DNA of 64,000 nt from Actinomadura craniellae (GCF_003289645.1 NZ_QLYX01000014.1:158142-222141); one strand, 5' to 3'; positions 53,208 through 62,865 are shown, numbered from the stretch's first letter. The notes: generated by a model from the sequence alone, not told the origin. Numbers and translations: made by a program.

Positions 53208-53815
53208 CGGACCTCGCCTTCGCCCACCCCGGCGCGGAACCGCTCTACCGGGCCGCGAACCTCCATGTCGAGGCCGGGACCGTGGTCGGCCTCACCGGCG
53301 CGAGCGGCACCGGGAAATCGACCCTGGGCGCCCTCGTCGCCGGCGACCTCCGCCCCCGGTCCGGAAAGATCACCATCGACGGCCGCCCGCTGCCGCGCCG
53401 GGGCTTCCGGCCGGTCCAGCTCATCCACCAGCACCCCGAGCACGCCGTCAACCCCCGGTCGCGCATGCGGTCGGTCCTCAACGAATCCCACCGCCCCTCG
53501 CCGGAGACACTCGAACGCGTCGGGATCCGCCGGGAATGGCTCGACCGCTTCCCCGAGGAACTGTCCGGCGGCGAACTCCAGCGGTTCTGCATCGCCAGGG
53601 CGCTGCGGCCCGACACCCGCTACCTCGTCGCCGACGAGATGACGACCATGTTCGACGCGATCACCCAGGCGCAGATCTGGCACACACTCCTCGGCATCGT
53701 CCGCGACCGCGGCCTCGGCCTGCTCGTCATCAGCCACGAACAGGCCCTGCTCGACCGCATCTGCGACGAACAACTCCCGATCGACCGGCTACGAAACCCG
53801 CACCCGGCCACCTGA
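53192..53815 (+). CDS. ABC importer ATPase 2, DppF/NikE type, short
   Basis: 207 residues, shorter than usual. Walker A GASGTGKST, Q-loop QLIHQHPEHAVNPR, signature LSGGELQR, Walker B YLVADEMTTMFDA with the catalytic Glu present but Pro replaced by Met, and H-loop LVISHEQ. Last gene of the operon. Confidence 0.9.
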   Translation: MALIVTDLAFAHPGAEPLYRAANLHVEAGTVVGLTGASGTGKSTLGALVAGDLRPRSGKITIDGRPLPRRGFRPVQLIHQHPEHAVNPRSRMRSVLNESHRPSPETLERVGIRREWLDRFPEELSGGELQRFCIARALRPDTRYLVADEMTTMFDAITQAQIWHTLLGIVRDRGLGLLVISHEQALLDRICDEQLPIDRLRNPHPAT

Positions 53816-54044
53816 GAGGCCGCAAGACCTCGGTGGGCATGGACGCCGATGTCCCACGCGGGAAGAGGTCGTCCCTGCCGGCGGAGCCGAGGGCGAACCC
53901 GGCGCCACTCACTCACCACCCGAGTAACCACCCACGCGACCGGGGTCCCCAGGTCAGGCGTGCGCTGGCGGGTGATCGCGCCCGGGTCGTGCGAGTGCGT
54001 AGCTGTACTTTCCTGCTGTACGCCAGCAGTGCCGTTCCCGCTCA

Positions 54045-54356
54045 TCAGGCGGGTTTTGCGCCGTGTCCTTCGGCGATGGCGTCGATGTGGCGGGCCAGGT
54101 CGAAGTCCTTGCGGGTGAGCTTGTGCCCGGCGTCGTGGGTGGTGATGGCGAAGCGGATGCGCTGCCACCTGATGTCGATGTCGGGGTGGTGCCCGACTTC
54201 GCGGGCCTTGGCGGCGACGTACATCGCCAGGTGCACGCACTCGTGGTAGGTGTGCGCGAACGTCTTGGTGATCTCGTCGCCGTGGCGGGTCCAGCCGTCC
54301 AGCTCGGCGAGTTTCCGGGTGATCTCTTCGTCGGACAGGGGCGGGGGCACGGTCAC
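54045..54356 (-). CDS. Pterin-4a-carbinolamine dehydratase
   Basis: 103 residues. The signature (E)VGHHPDIDIRWQRIRFAITTHDAGHKLTRKDFDLARHID holds the catalytic His-His and the THDAG motif of PCD/DCoH. In bacteria it recycles pterin cofactor or moonlights. No aromatic hydroxylase is nearby. GTG start. Confidence 0.92.
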   Translation of the reverse strand: MTVPPPLSDEEITRKLAELDGWTRHGDEITKTFAHTYHECVHLAMYVAAKAREVGHHPDIDIRWQRIRFAITTHDAGHKLTRKDFDLARHIDAIAEGHGAKPA

Positions 54357-54376
54357 GTTCGGGGCCTTTCGGGTTG

Positions 54377-55594
54377 TCAGGCGATGGCGGCCAGGATGTC
54401 AGCCAGGTCTCGGCCTGGCGCGGTGTCGGTCCAGCCGGTCGCGTGGCGTGGCAGGGTGAGGAGTTCTCGTTTGAGCCTGGCCGATCCGGTGTCCTTGATG
54501 AGCGTGGCGGTCTCGGCGGCGATATCGGTCACCCGCTCGGGTTCGGGGATGGCGGCCAGGGCGGCGGCGTGGCGGGCGCGGAACACTCCGGTGTCGCGGC
54601 GGGTGGCCTCGGTCATGGTGGCCATGATCTGCTCCCACAGGTCGGCGGCTTCGCGGGCAAGGCCAAGTCGTCCGTAGCAGGTGGCGCGCTGCACTTCGAG
54701 GTAGAACGGGGTGCGGCGGCAGGCGTTGCCCCACGGGCGGTCATCGTCGATCTGGTCGACCAGGGCGGCGGCTTGATCGATGAGGCGGTCCACCCGTTCC
54801 CGCTCACCGAGCAACGAGTACCCGTGGGCTTGGTGCTGCAAAGCCAGGACCCGCACCTTCGGAGACAACCGACGTTCGCCGGCCAGGGCGGCCCGTGCGA
54901 AGTCCAGAACAGCGGTGCCGTCTTCGCGGTCGATGTCGTGCATGGCCTTGTTGGCCAGCGCGTAGGCGGTGAGTTCATGGTTCCCGGATCGGTGGGCCAT
55001 GTGCAGAGCGGCGTCCCGCCAGTATCCGGACTGGTCCAGGTCTCCGGCGTCCTGGTAGAGCCAGCCGAGCAGGGCGGCGTAGGCCACTCCCACCTTGAGC
55101 AGTTCCCGGCGTACGGTCTCCTCGGCCGCGATGACGAGTTGCCCGATGAGCCGCGTCTGAGAGAACACGGTCGGGATGAGGTGACGCGGCCCTAGGAACA
55201 GGTCTGCCCCGTAGTGCCCGGGCAACTGCGACCAGAAGTAATCGACCAGCTCCGGCGCAACCGCCGCGCGGCGGTCCCATGACGGCACGCTCGGCAGCAC
55301 GGTGGGCATGGCCGGCACGTCCGGCACCGGATCGGGCACGCTGAACAACTCGTCCTCGTCCATGCCGAACGCTGCCGCGTACAGCATCCGGTACCGCTCG
55401 CTGATCGCTACCTTCCCGCTCTCCCAGCGGCGGCGAACGTACATCACCAGGTGTTCGAGGGCAGGCAACTCGGCGCGCTCATCACCGGCGGCCTGAGCGA
55501 TCCGGCGGGCCATTTCGGGAATATCCCAGTTACGCGCCTTACGCTCAGCGCGCACCCGATCCGCCCAGATTCGGCGCAATTCCTCATCAGTCAT
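54377..55594 (-). CDS. XRE-family regulator with C-terminal TPR region
   Basis: 405 residues. GGAG precedes ATG 55594. N-terminal helix-turn-helix (DIPEMARRIAQAAGD..YVRRRWESGKVAISERYRMLYAAAFGMDEDELF) is followed by TPR-like repeats (YALANKAMHDIDREDG, RVLALQHQAHGYSLLGERER). This is the common actinomycete layout for a regulator that binds signal peptides or partners. Divergent from the small genes at 55744, possible targets. Confidence 0.85.
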   Translation of the reverse strand: MTDEELRRIWADRVRAERKARNWDIPEMARRIAQAAGDERAELPALEHLVMYVRRRWESGKVAISERYRMLYAAAFGMDEDELFSVPDPVPDVPAMPTVLPSVPSWDRRAAVAPELVDYFWSQLPGHYGADLFLGPRHLIPTVFSQTRLIGQLVIAAEETVRRELLKVGVAYAALLGWLYQDAGDLDQSGYWRDAALHMAHRSGNHELTAYALANKAMHDIDREDGTAVLDFARAALAGERRLSPKVRVLALQHQAHGYSLLGERERVDRLIDQAAALVDQIDDDRPWGNACRRTPFYLEVQRATCYGRLGLAREAADLWEQIMATMTEATRRDTGVFRARHAAALAAIPEPERVTDIAAETATLIKDTGSARLKRELLTLPRHATGWTDTAPGRDLADILAAIA

Positions 55595-55743
55595 CACGCA
55601 CTCCATCATCATGCCCGAACACGTTCCGAGGTCGGTCATGTTCGATCCTGCCCCTTGATGCCGTCTGCCCGGCCCCCTCACCTGGGCTCTGTACTTCATG
55701 TGACCGAATCACTTCGAGACAGACAAGGGGTTCTCTGGTGCGA

Positions 55744-56103
55744 ATGCCCACAAGAGTCATCACAAGTGAGGAACGGGCGTATGTCGATGCGCTAGTGACG
55801 GCGCTGGCCGAACGGGGCCTATCCGCCCGTGCACTACGCGGTGGAGTAGTGCTGGCGGAGAACCGCACAGCATTGCCCACCGAAGGAAACCATGCCGGAC
55901 GGGCGTTGCATCCGGGCCTGCGCCAAGAGGTGGCCTGCCGTCCGGCTGACGAAGACGGGTCGCTGTGGTGGCACTGGGTATGGTCCGGACCCACCCGGGA
56001 TGCCCCTGACGAGTTGGAGCCGCTGCGTCCCGCTGATGAACTGACGGCGGTGGCCGACAAGATCACGGCCGTGCTGGCGCTGCGCCCGGAAAACGAATCG
56101 TGA
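55744..56103 (+). CDS. Hypothetical protein, 119 residues
   Basis: Starts MPTRVITSEERAYVDALVTAL (a GTG two codons upstream is possible). Pattern: helix, then a strand-rich centre with W-W-H-W-V-W, and a helix. No family recognised. It lies divergent from the XRE-TPR regulator and shares GTGA with the next gene, so the two are translated together. Confidence 0.6.
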   Translation: MPTRVITSEERAYVDALVTALAERGLSARALRGGVVLAENRTALPTEGNHAGRALHPGLRQEVACRPADEDGSLWWHWVWSGPTRDAPDELEPLRPADELTAVADKITAVLALRPENES

Positions 56104-56390
56104 CGGCAACGGTAAGCCGGCAGGCGCAGAAAGCACCTGACACCCGCGCGGTGGCCGCCCGCCTGGAGCGCCTACGGGCGGGCGCGGTGGTCTGGTGGGG
56201 AAGGCAGACCGGCGTGTGGTGGGCGATGGTGCAGGTACGAGGCCGCTGGCGGCTGCTGGAGGCAATCACTGTGAGAGAGATGGAACAAGCGCTGAAAAAC
56301 CCGGCGGCCTGGCCGTGGCCGGCCGCCAAGACCACCAGGACCCGGCAAGCAACTCCCAGGACCGTCCCATGCCCCCGACCCCCACAGTGA
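56100..56390 (+). CDS. Hypothetical protein, 96 residues
   Basis: GTG overlaps the stop of the gene before. Central VVWWGRQTGVWWAMVQVRGRWRLLEA is Trp-rich; the C-terminus is Pro/Arg-rich. It partly overlaps the XRE gene that follows. No recognised family. Confidence 0.55.
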   Translation: MTATVSRQAQKAPDTRAVAARLERLRAGAVVWWGRQTGVWWAMVQVRGRWRLLEAITVREMEQALKNPAAWPWPAAKTTRTRQATPRTVPCPRPPQ

Positions 56391-56620
56391 TCCCCAACGG
56401 CAAGCGCCTCAAGGAACTCCGCGAGCAGACCGGCTTGAGCGCAGCCGAACTCGCCACCCGGCTCCGGCGCCATGTCACCACGATCCAGAACGCCGAACGC
56501 GGCAAGCCCATCTCGCTGATCATCATCGGCCAGTTGTCCCGAGCCCTGGGCGTACCGCCCGCCGAACTCATCACCGGAAAGCCTTCCGCGGAGCAAGGCC
56601 GTAACTGTCCGGGCAGCTGA
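56369..56620 (+). CDS. Small XRE-family DNA-binding protein
   Basis: 83 residues: KRLKELREQTGLSAAELATRLRRHVTTIQNAERGKPISLIIIGQLSRALGVPPAELI is a full HTH_3 domain. It overlaps the preceding gene by 22 bp and is the last of the three-gene unit. May regulate the unit itself. Confidence 0.8.
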   Translation: MPPTPTVIPNGKRLKELREQTGLSAAELATRLRRHVTTIQNAERGKPISLIIIGQLSRALGVPPAELITGKPSAEQGRNCPGS

Positions 56621-56718
56621 CCCGGACAGAGACATGACAGGCGGTGAACTCGGACTGTGTGTTGCCGTTTGGTGGCTTGAGCCGGCGGGCGGCCCAGTTG
56701 CCCATGGCGACCGTATGG

Positions 56719-57348
56719 CTACTCGGGTGTACTGCGGATCGTTCGGCGCATGCATTCGTCGGCAAAGGCGCACAACTGCCCCATGTAGCCCTTGAACCGT
56801 TCCCGGTCTGGCCGACTGGGTACAGGCTGTCGCCAGGAACCGCTGAGTAGTCCCCCCGCGTGATCCGTCCCCAGCCGTTCGTCCAGATAGAGGAGCGCGC
56901 CGATCACGAAGTCCCGTTCATAGAACGGCTCCGGCTCCGAAAGCTTGTGAGCAAGAGCCGTGGCAAGGAACATCGCGTCGGGATGCTGCCCGAAGCGGGC
57001 GAAGGCCAGAGCGTAACCAGCATTGGCCTTCACAAAGGAACCGTCGTACAGCAACTCACCGAGGCGGTCCCGGTACCCGGTGCGGAGGTCAAGACCGATC
57101 AGCCACGCCGCGGTGAGGCGGGCCCGCCACTCACTGGTGAGCAACAGGTCGAGTTCATCGTCGGTGATCAAACTCGCGTCTTCGCCCAGCGATCGCACCA
57201 GCAAGGACCGTCGCGGTTCGCCGTCCCGCAGGGCGTTGACACCCATGATCTTCAGATAACGCAGGCGAAGCGGACCTTCCCGACTCCAAGAGACATAGCG
57301 CTTGGCCAATACGCGCAACTCGGGACTGTCCGGCGCAGGAAGGCGCAT
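56719..57348 (-). CDS. DUF6000-like protein
   Basis: 209 residues from ATG 57348. Core: SEWRARLTAAWLIGLDLRTGYRDRLGELLYDGSFVKANAGYALAFARFGQHPDAMFLATALAHKL, similar to the DUF6000 group of small actinobacterial proteins. Helical, cytosolic, function unknown. It lies between the XRE unit and the tRNA-associated attachment site. Confidence 0.65.
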   Translation of the reverse strand: MRLPAPDSPELRVLAKRYVSWSREGPLRLRYLKIMGVNALRDGEPRRSLLVRSLGEDASLITDDELDLLLTSEWRARLTAAWLIGLDLRTGYRDRLGELLYDGSFVKANAGYALAFARFGQHPDAMFLATALAHKLSEPEPFYERDFVIGALLYLDERLGTDHAGGLLSGSWRQPVPSRPDRERFKGYMGQLCAFADECMRRTIRSTPE

Positions 57349-57442
57349 AAACGTAGTGTGACCGCAGGACCCGGCCACGGCGACATCATTTCGCCCCTGA
57401 CCTTGAGAAAGAACCCATGGACCCATGCCACCGGCCGGAGCC

Positions 57443-57461
57443 GTGGGGGCGAAGCCCCCAC
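57443..57461. terminator. Hairpin downstream of the tRNA-Ala remnant
   Basis: GTGGGGGC-GAA-GCCCCCAC is a perfect eight-bp stem with a three-base loop. It stands 3' of the tRNA remnant on the minus strand and probably terminated its transcription before the integration. Confidence 0.5.
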
Positions 57462-57553
57462 ACCGGGGGTCCGGGGGTCGCCCCCCGGGCAAAACGACGA
57501 AGGACCAGCGGGAAGCGGCTCAAGCCGCGACCACACTGGCCCCAGGTCCGAAG

Positions 57554-57600
57554 TGGAGATGAGGGGATTTGAACCCCTGACCCCCTCGATGCGAACGAGG
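57554..57600 (-). other. Attachment site: 3' half of a tRNA-Ala(CGC) gene
   Basis: On the minus strand the anticodon stem CCTCG-TTCGCAT-CGAGG (anticodon CGC), variable loop, T-arm AGGGG-TTCAAAT-CCCCT and acceptor strand CATCTCCA are present, with T at position 70 as needed for the G3-U70 identity pair of tRNA-Ala. Upstream of the anticodon stem the D-arm and 5' acceptor are missing. This is the tRNA remnant left at one end of an integrated element. The full tRNA must be at the other end, right of the window. Confidence 0.8.
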
Positions 57601-57759
57601 TTGACTAAACAAAATGAGTGCTCCGATCTATCAACTTTGAGATATCTTCCCAGGTAGTGGCGCTGAGCCATGCCAGCCGATGCCATCGAGCACCAAGATC
57701 GATCGTGTGGTCCTGGTGACAAATCGGTGGCAGACGATCACTGCCTGGAGGTTCGACAG

Positions 57760-59124
57760 ATGGGGTTCTCCCGCCCGCGCACCGGCAAGGACGGCAAGAT
57801 CCGCTACGCCGCCGTCTACCGCGATTTGCGAGGCAACATCCGGCACGCCGGGACGTTTGCCACGCAGGCCCAAGCCGACAAGGCGTGGCAGAAGGCCCTT
57901 GCCAAGCTCACATTAGAGAGACTCCCCGATCCGGGGAAGGGACGGCAGAGCTTCCGGCGGTATGTAGAAGAGGTCTGGTTCCCCAATCATGTGATCGAGC
58001 TCCGCACCCGGGAGAACTACGACTACGAGATCAACCGGCACATCATGCCGTGGTTCGCGAACATGCGGATGATCGACGTCATGCCCATCGACGTCCGCGA
58101 GTGGGTCACCCACCTACGCAACGAGGGCGTCAACCCACCGACGATCCGCTATTGCATGACCATCCTCAGCGCGATCTTCACCACCGCACTCAACGACATG
58201 GTCATCGTGCTGCACCCCTGCAAAGGAGTGAGGACGCCGCCCGTCCCTAAGAAGAAGCGCACCATCATCACGCCCGAGCAGTTCGACGTTCTCTACGAGG
58301 CGCTGCCCAACGCCCGCATGCAGTTGCTCGTCGAGACCAAGGTCGAGACTGGCCTGCGCTGGGGTGAGCTCACCGAGCTCCGTATCCAGGACCTCGACCT
58401 GACCACCCGAACGCTGACCGTCAGCCGTGTAGTGATCGAACTCGCCTCCAAGTACCACCCCGAGGGCGGCCGGTTCCTGGTCAAGGACTATCCCAAGGAC
58501 CGCGAGCACCGCGTTCTTAAGCTCAGCCGGCAGATCACCGACAAGCTCGCCACCTACACCCGAGCCGAACAGCTCCACGATGGTGAACTGCTGTTCTTCC
58601 TCCGTTCGCAGGAACTCTCCCAGCCACCACGACTGCGCGTCCTCGCCGACCCCGACACCCTAGGTCTAACCGCCCGAAACGAGGCTGGCCGCACCTACCG
58701 CCACGGCACACTCAGCGGCTACTCCGCCGGAAAATGCCGCTGCCAGCACTGCAAAAACGCTTACGCTCACTACCGCGCCCAGCGCCGAGCAACCGGCAAA
58801 GACTCCCCGCGCAGTCGCCGGGTCGTCAACTCCGACGGCCATATCCCCCGTGCCTGGTTCCGTGACCACGTTTGGAAACCCGCCATCAAGACTGCCAAGC
58901 TACGCGTCTATGTCCGCCCTCACGACCTCCGCCACGCCCACGCCTCCTGGCTACTGGCTGGCGGCGCTGACCTCCAGGTAGTCAGAGACCGCCTCGGTCA
59001 CGCCAGCATCTCCACCACCGAGAAATACCTCCACACCCTCCCCGACGACAACGACTCCACTCTCGACGCCTTTAGCAAAATCCGCAACCGCTCTAAGCCT
59101 GACAACCAACAAGCCACCGGCTAA
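57760..59124 (+). CDS. Tyrosine site-specific integrase with Cys-rich insertion
   Basis: 454 residues from ATG 57760. N-terminal arm-binding AP2-like strands (RYAAVYRDLRGNIRHAGTFATQAQADKAW), SAM-like core-binding domain, then the catalytic residues R200 in GLRWGEL, H388-xx-R391 in HDLRH, H414 in GHAS and Y423 in TEKYLH. Between them lies an insertion GTLSGYSAGKCRCQHCKNAY with closely spaced Cys (approx. 326-331), probably a metal-binding knuckle. It sits about 160 bp from the tRNA remnant and points into the element. Confidence 0.93.
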   Translation: MGFSRPRTGKDGKIRYAAVYRDLRGNIRHAGTFATQAQADKAWQKALAKLTLERLPDPGKGRQSFRRYVEEVWFPNHVIELRTRENYDYEINRHIMPWFANMRMIDVMPIDVREWVTHLRNEGVNPPTIRYCMTILSAIFTTALNDMVIVLHPCKGVRTPPVPKKKRTIITPEQFDVLYEALPNARMQLLVETKVETGLRWGELTELRIQDLDLTTRTLTVSRVVIELASKYHPEGGRFLVKDYPKDREHRVLKLSRQITDKLATYTRAEQLHDGELLFFLRSQELSQPPRLRVLADPDTLGLTARNEAGRTYRHGTLSGYSAGKCRCQHCKNAYAHYRAQRRATGKDSPRSRRVVNSDGHIPRAWFRDHVWKPAIKTAKLRVYVRPHDLRHAHASWLLAGGADLQVVRDRLGHASISTTEKYLHTLPDDNDSTLDAFSKIRNRSKPDNQQATG

Positions 59125-59203
59125 TGACTACGTTCCAGAAAGCTGATTCGTCTGAGCTTACCTAGGAAACGAGATCGTTGCGGACTGATATATCAGGCAC
59201 CGG

Positions 59204-62077
59204 TCACATAGTTCCGGTGAACTTGAACGCCGCCCAGAAGAGAGGGTCTGTCGTGGCTTGGCGGTCGAGATGATCTCGCCACGTTATGAGGACTTCGTCA
59301 AGCAGCGCCTCAGCTATACGATCAGATTCTGAATGGGCGCTTGAACGCCACCGGTGGTGACGAAGGTAAGCAATCGATTCTCGGTAAGCAGTACTAGCGG
59401 TTGCACCGTCATTCAGGTAGGCGTGCAACAGTGCAGAGAACGCCATAGCGTTGAGGGCAGTGATATCCCACAATGTAGAGATAACCGCCCTGGTGCCGCG
59501 GGCAAGGAAGGCCGACTCGATCCCACGGAGGGTCTGCACAGTACGGGCAGTGGAATCATGCGTGCCGGTCCTGCAGGCGTTGAGAACTACTAGGTCAACG
59601 TTAGAGAGGTCAGCTTCTGCCAAGATCTTGCTTGTCGTGAGCGTCGCTTCCCCAGCGGAATATCCGTGTAGCGCGAGTCCGGATGCCCAACGATTCGGAT
59701 GCATGAGGCTATGGGAAGTGATGTGGACGATGCGCGCATCGGTCATGGCGTCCAACACCGCATCAGGCGTCGCTGACTCCTCCTTGAGGATACGGGCTCC
59801 AGTATGGAGTGCTGCGACTATCTCGGCTTCGACGAGTGGGCTGCGGATGGCATCCAGCCCTGGGATGCCATTGCCTGTGTGGGCGACGACAAGCGCAGGG
59901 CATTTTGCTCTGCGCCGATCGGAACGTTTAATCGCCGTCAGCATGCGGGCCGTCGGCATATAGCTGACACCGTCGAAGGAGTCACGCAAGACCATAGTAC
60001 TATCAATTTTAATAGGCACAGCGTGGATAGGCAGTAGGTCCAGGGGTGGCGTTGGACTTAAAAACAACCGCCGAATCCCTTGCTGTAGTAAAACTTCCAT
60101 AAATGATTCGACCAAGTTGGTCGAAGCAGCTAGGAGCGTGGTCAGATAACGGTACCAGTCCTGACCTATATGACTCTGCGATTGCTGTGACCATACCGCA
60201 GTCATCGCAGTGAATCGATCTACCTCAATATCACTATAAGGGAGCAATTCGAAGCGCGCATTACCTTCATCACGCCAGAGGACGACCGATGAAAGCCAAC
60301 CGTTCTTGATAAAGAGATGCACAAACGCGGCTTGGCCATCAGGAAGGGCTTCGACAATCGCCCGATCTCTCTCGTCCCTGCGATGTTGTATATCAAAGTC
60401 TGCGCGCGCGATTTCGAGCGCTCTTTGTCGCTCTTCGACGGCCTGTTCAACAGCGTGACTTAGTGTTGAGTCCAAATTACCGTTGAGCACGGCTGTGGAG
60501 TGTCGGGCCCGGGCCCGGGCAAGTCGGAGCGATGCCGACCGGAACGCCTCTACCGCTGGTGCCCCATGTGAAGATGTAGGTACGAGCTCATCATGAAGGT
60601 CTTCACTTTTAGCGGTCTCATTGCCGTGGAAGGCGGCCTCGGCTTCTCTATCATGTCCGTCGGTTACTCGACGCCACATAATTTGTTTCGTGTCTTCTCC
60701 GACCATGCGCCGGAGTGCCACAATAGCCTGCTTTTCGAGCTCGACGCAGACCTTTGACGGAAGAATGACAACTATGGTACCGATCATGAGAGGTTCGCCA
60801 TCGGTAGTGAGACGGAGAGTGGTTATCCTGACATATCCCACTGCCGCCAAATGCAGAAGTTGCCATGCTGGATCCACAGTGCACAGCGAATAGGAGTAGG
60901 GGAGCTCTAGGGCTGGTCCGGAATCTCCAAGAAGAAGCGGCAGCACTAACTTAATAATCACCTCATCTCTTCTGACATCAATCTTTATTCCATATTCCAC
61001 CCCGGGCATCATTAGCCCCTGTAGAGCCGCTTGATGAACTGCAGTTTCTGCAGTGGCAAGCCATACCGGATGCGGTCCCACATTCACATGGAACGAGCGT
61101 GCTCCACTGGTGATGATCTCGTCATGGATCCATCTGGGCACCGTGGCATTTTGATTTCTGGCACCTATTGCTGAAGGCAGAGAATCATCTTCCAGAAGCC
61201 AAGAAAGGAAGACATCTCGCCCAGCTCTAAGGCACCTATCTCGGTAGATCTCATCCGGATGCAACTCCTTCATAAGCTGTATCTCATATGAACTCAAGCC
61301 CTCCGGAAGAGCACGAATCTGTGCATCCCATGCATTAAGGTCGAGCTGTATAGCAGCTTCATCACTAGTCGGGATATCGTGAAAAAACTGCCGCAGCGAT
61401 GTTTCTAGATCGATACGGCGATGAATTCGCTGCACGATCTCAGCGAGTTCTGGCCGGTCAACAAGTCCTGGACGAGTGGAAGTTATATCTTCATAAGTCC
61501 CTAGGCGAATCCGCCCTAGCTTCACAAGTCCCCGCAGAAGCTGTGTCGCAATTCCAGTCCTGGATTTTTGAAAAAGGTCAGGCGGAAGATAGACAAATGG
61601 GTCAGCCGTATTCTTGAGGATAGCAGCTATTTGCTCCTTCGGAACTTGCCAAAACACCACAAGCTCTTCTTGTACTGTATCGATGGAGTATTTCTCAAGT
61701 CGGCGACCAGCCCATAGCTCGACCAGCAGAACATGCAAGCCACCTACGTCCCACCAACGATCCCAAGGAGCACCGAGTCTCCGCACGCTCCGGACGACTG
61801 GCAAAACGAGTTCATGCAGAACAGAATCTGATGAGGCGGATGGAGAGAGGAGGTTAGCAGCCCGGAACTGCTCAACAACCTCGTGAGGAGAGTGCGCCTT
61901 GACGTCCTCGACTGCAATCCGACTCAACGCCGTCGCAAGTGTGAGTTCATCATTCATCACCCACGGTGCGAGCAGTCGACCTCCGAACTTAAGAGTACCG
62001 GGAGCCCAGTCCAAACAAACTTGCTTGGCAAAGTGATCTATCCAGTTATCGCGAGCTTCCCGCAAGTGATCGGACAT
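59204..62077 (-). CDS. CHAT-domain protease with long N-terminal region
   Basis: 957 residues from ATG 62077. The C-terminal CHAT (caspase-like) domain has His789 in VHITSHSLMHP and Cys835 in VVLNACRTG, and the closing IESAFLARGTRAVISTLWDI..DPLFWAAFKFTG. The N-terminal approx. 600 residues are of unknown fold, including a coiled helix region (EQAVEERQRALEIARADF). Bacterial CHAT proteases often act in defence or conflict systems. Codon use is notably AT-richer than the rest of the window, so it is a foreign gene. Divergent from the membrane protein at 62220. Confidence 0.88.
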   Translation of the reverse strand: MSDHLREARDNWIDHFAKQVCLDWAPGTLKFGGRLLAPWVMNDELTLATALSRIAVEDVKAHSPHEVVEQFRAANLLSPSASSDSVLHELVLPVVRSVRRLGAPWDRWWDVGGLHVLLVELWAGRRLEKYSIDTVQEELVVFWQVPKEQIAAILKNTADPFVYLPPDLFQKSRTGIATQLLRGLVKLGRIRLGTYEDITSTRPGLVDRPELAEIVQRIHRRIDLETSLRQFFHDIPTSDEAAIQLDLNAWDAQIRALPEGLSSYEIQLMKELHPDEIYRDRCLRAGRDVFLSWLLEDDSLPSAIGARNQNATVPRWIHDEIITSGARSFHVNVGPHPVWLATAETAVHQAALQGLMMPGVEYGIKIDVRRDEVIIKLVLPLLLGDSGPALELPYSYSLCTVDPAWQLLHLAAVGYVRITTLRLTTDGEPLMIGTIVVILPSKVCVELEKQAIVALRRMVGEDTKQIMWRRVTDGHDREAEAAFHGNETAKSEDLHDELVPTSSHGAPAVEAFRSASLRLARARARHSTAVLNGNLDSTLSHAVEQAVEERQRALEIARADFDIQHRRDERDRAIVEALPDGQAAFVHLFIKNGWLSSVVLWRDEGNARFELLPYSDIEVDRFTAMTAVWSQQSQSHIGQDWYRYLTTLLAASTNLVESFMEVLLQQGIRRLFLSPTPPLDLLPIHAVPIKIDSTMVLRDSFDGVSYMPTARMLTAIKRSDRRRAKCPALVVAHTGNGIPGLDAIRSPLVEAEIVAALHTGARILKEESATPDAVLDAMTDARIVHITSHSLMHPNRWASGLALHGYSAGEATLTTSKILAEADLSNVDLVVLNACRTGTHDSTARTVQTLRGIESAFLARGTRAVISTLWDITALNAMAFSALLHAYLNDGATASTAYRESIAYLRHHRWRSSAHSESDRIAEALLDEVLITWRDHLDRQATTDPLFWAAFKFTGTM

Positions 62078-62149
62078 CTTGAATCGTCCGCCTTTCGGAT
62101 GATGACTAGTCTGGCAAGGCTGTAGACACGCGCCCCTCAAGAGACGGCA

Positions 62150-62166
62150 GCTAGTAGATTACTAGC
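62150..62166. promoter_or_regulatory. 17-bp palindrome between CHAT and DUF6338 genes
   Basis: GCTAGTA-GAT-TACTAGC is perfectly symmetric and lies centrally in the divergent promoter region, with a further palindrome GACTAGTC at 62104-62111. Either may bind a regulator controlling both genes; none is encoded next to it. Confidence 0.55.
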
Positions 62167-62219
62167 TCGGCACCAAGGATGTTGTGACCCAAAGACGATG
62201 CACCAGGGAGGACTCAGCG

Positions 62220-62852
62220 ATGCCTCAGGCACCGACGACAGTCATGCAGGCCGTCATCGTGATGCTGCTTGTACTGCCTGGTGTGACCTACCAGTTCGTG
62301 CGCGAACGTTCCCAAGGCATCTCCCCTCACCACAAAGATCTCGGTGAGCGGATCCTCCGAGCGTTGGTGGCAGGCATAGTGCTCGACACGTTCTATGTTC
62401 TCCTTGCCGGCAACTGGCTGGTAAAGCTGATCTACGATCGTCAGCAAGGTTGGCTGAGCGGAGCAGCCAACAACCCTCGACCTGCCGCATTGACTGCGCT
62501 CCTGCTTCTTGTCGCGATTCCAGCAGGAGCTGCGTGGACACTCGCATGGTGGGGAAGACGAGGTAGTTCATCGGCGTATCAAGCCACGCCGACGGCCTGG
62601 GACGAAACTTTCAACAACCGCGCCCATTGCTTCGTACGGGCTCGACTCAAAAGCGGCGAATGGGTTGGCGGCTGGTATGGCGAGAGATCCTATGCATCAA
62701 GCTACCCTGAGCCTCCTGACTTGTACTTGCAGACAGCGTGGGCCATGACGAAATTCGGCCGGTTCACAAACCGCCTTGAGCAAACCGACGGGATATACAT
62801 CCGCATTGATGAAGTTGAAATTCTAGACTTCATCCGAATAGATCAGGAATAA
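62220..62852 (+). CDS. DUF6338-family membrane protein
   Basis: 210 residues; GGGAGG eight bases upstream of ATG. Helix 1 is MQAVIVMLLVLPGVTYQF, then a second at about 60-80 and a third LTALLLLVAIPAGAAWTLAW, followed by a cytosolic domain with AWDETFNNRAHCFVRARLKSGEWVGGWYGERSYASSYPEPPDLYLQ, the diagnostic DUF6338 block. Function unknown. Next gene begins 13 bp later with its own strong ribosome site. Confidence 0.8.
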   Translation: MPQAPTTVMQAVIVMLLVLPGVTYQFVRERSQGISPHHKDLGERILRALVAGIVLDTFYVLLAGNWLVKLIYDRQQGWLSGAANNPRPAALTALLLLVAIPAGAAWTLAWWGRRGSSSAYQATPTAWDETFNNRAHCFVRARLKSGEWVGGWYGERSYASSYPEPPDLYLQTAWAMTKFGRFTNRLEQTDGIYIRIDEVEILDFIRIDQE

Positions 62853-62865
62853 GGAGGCAGCGTTA

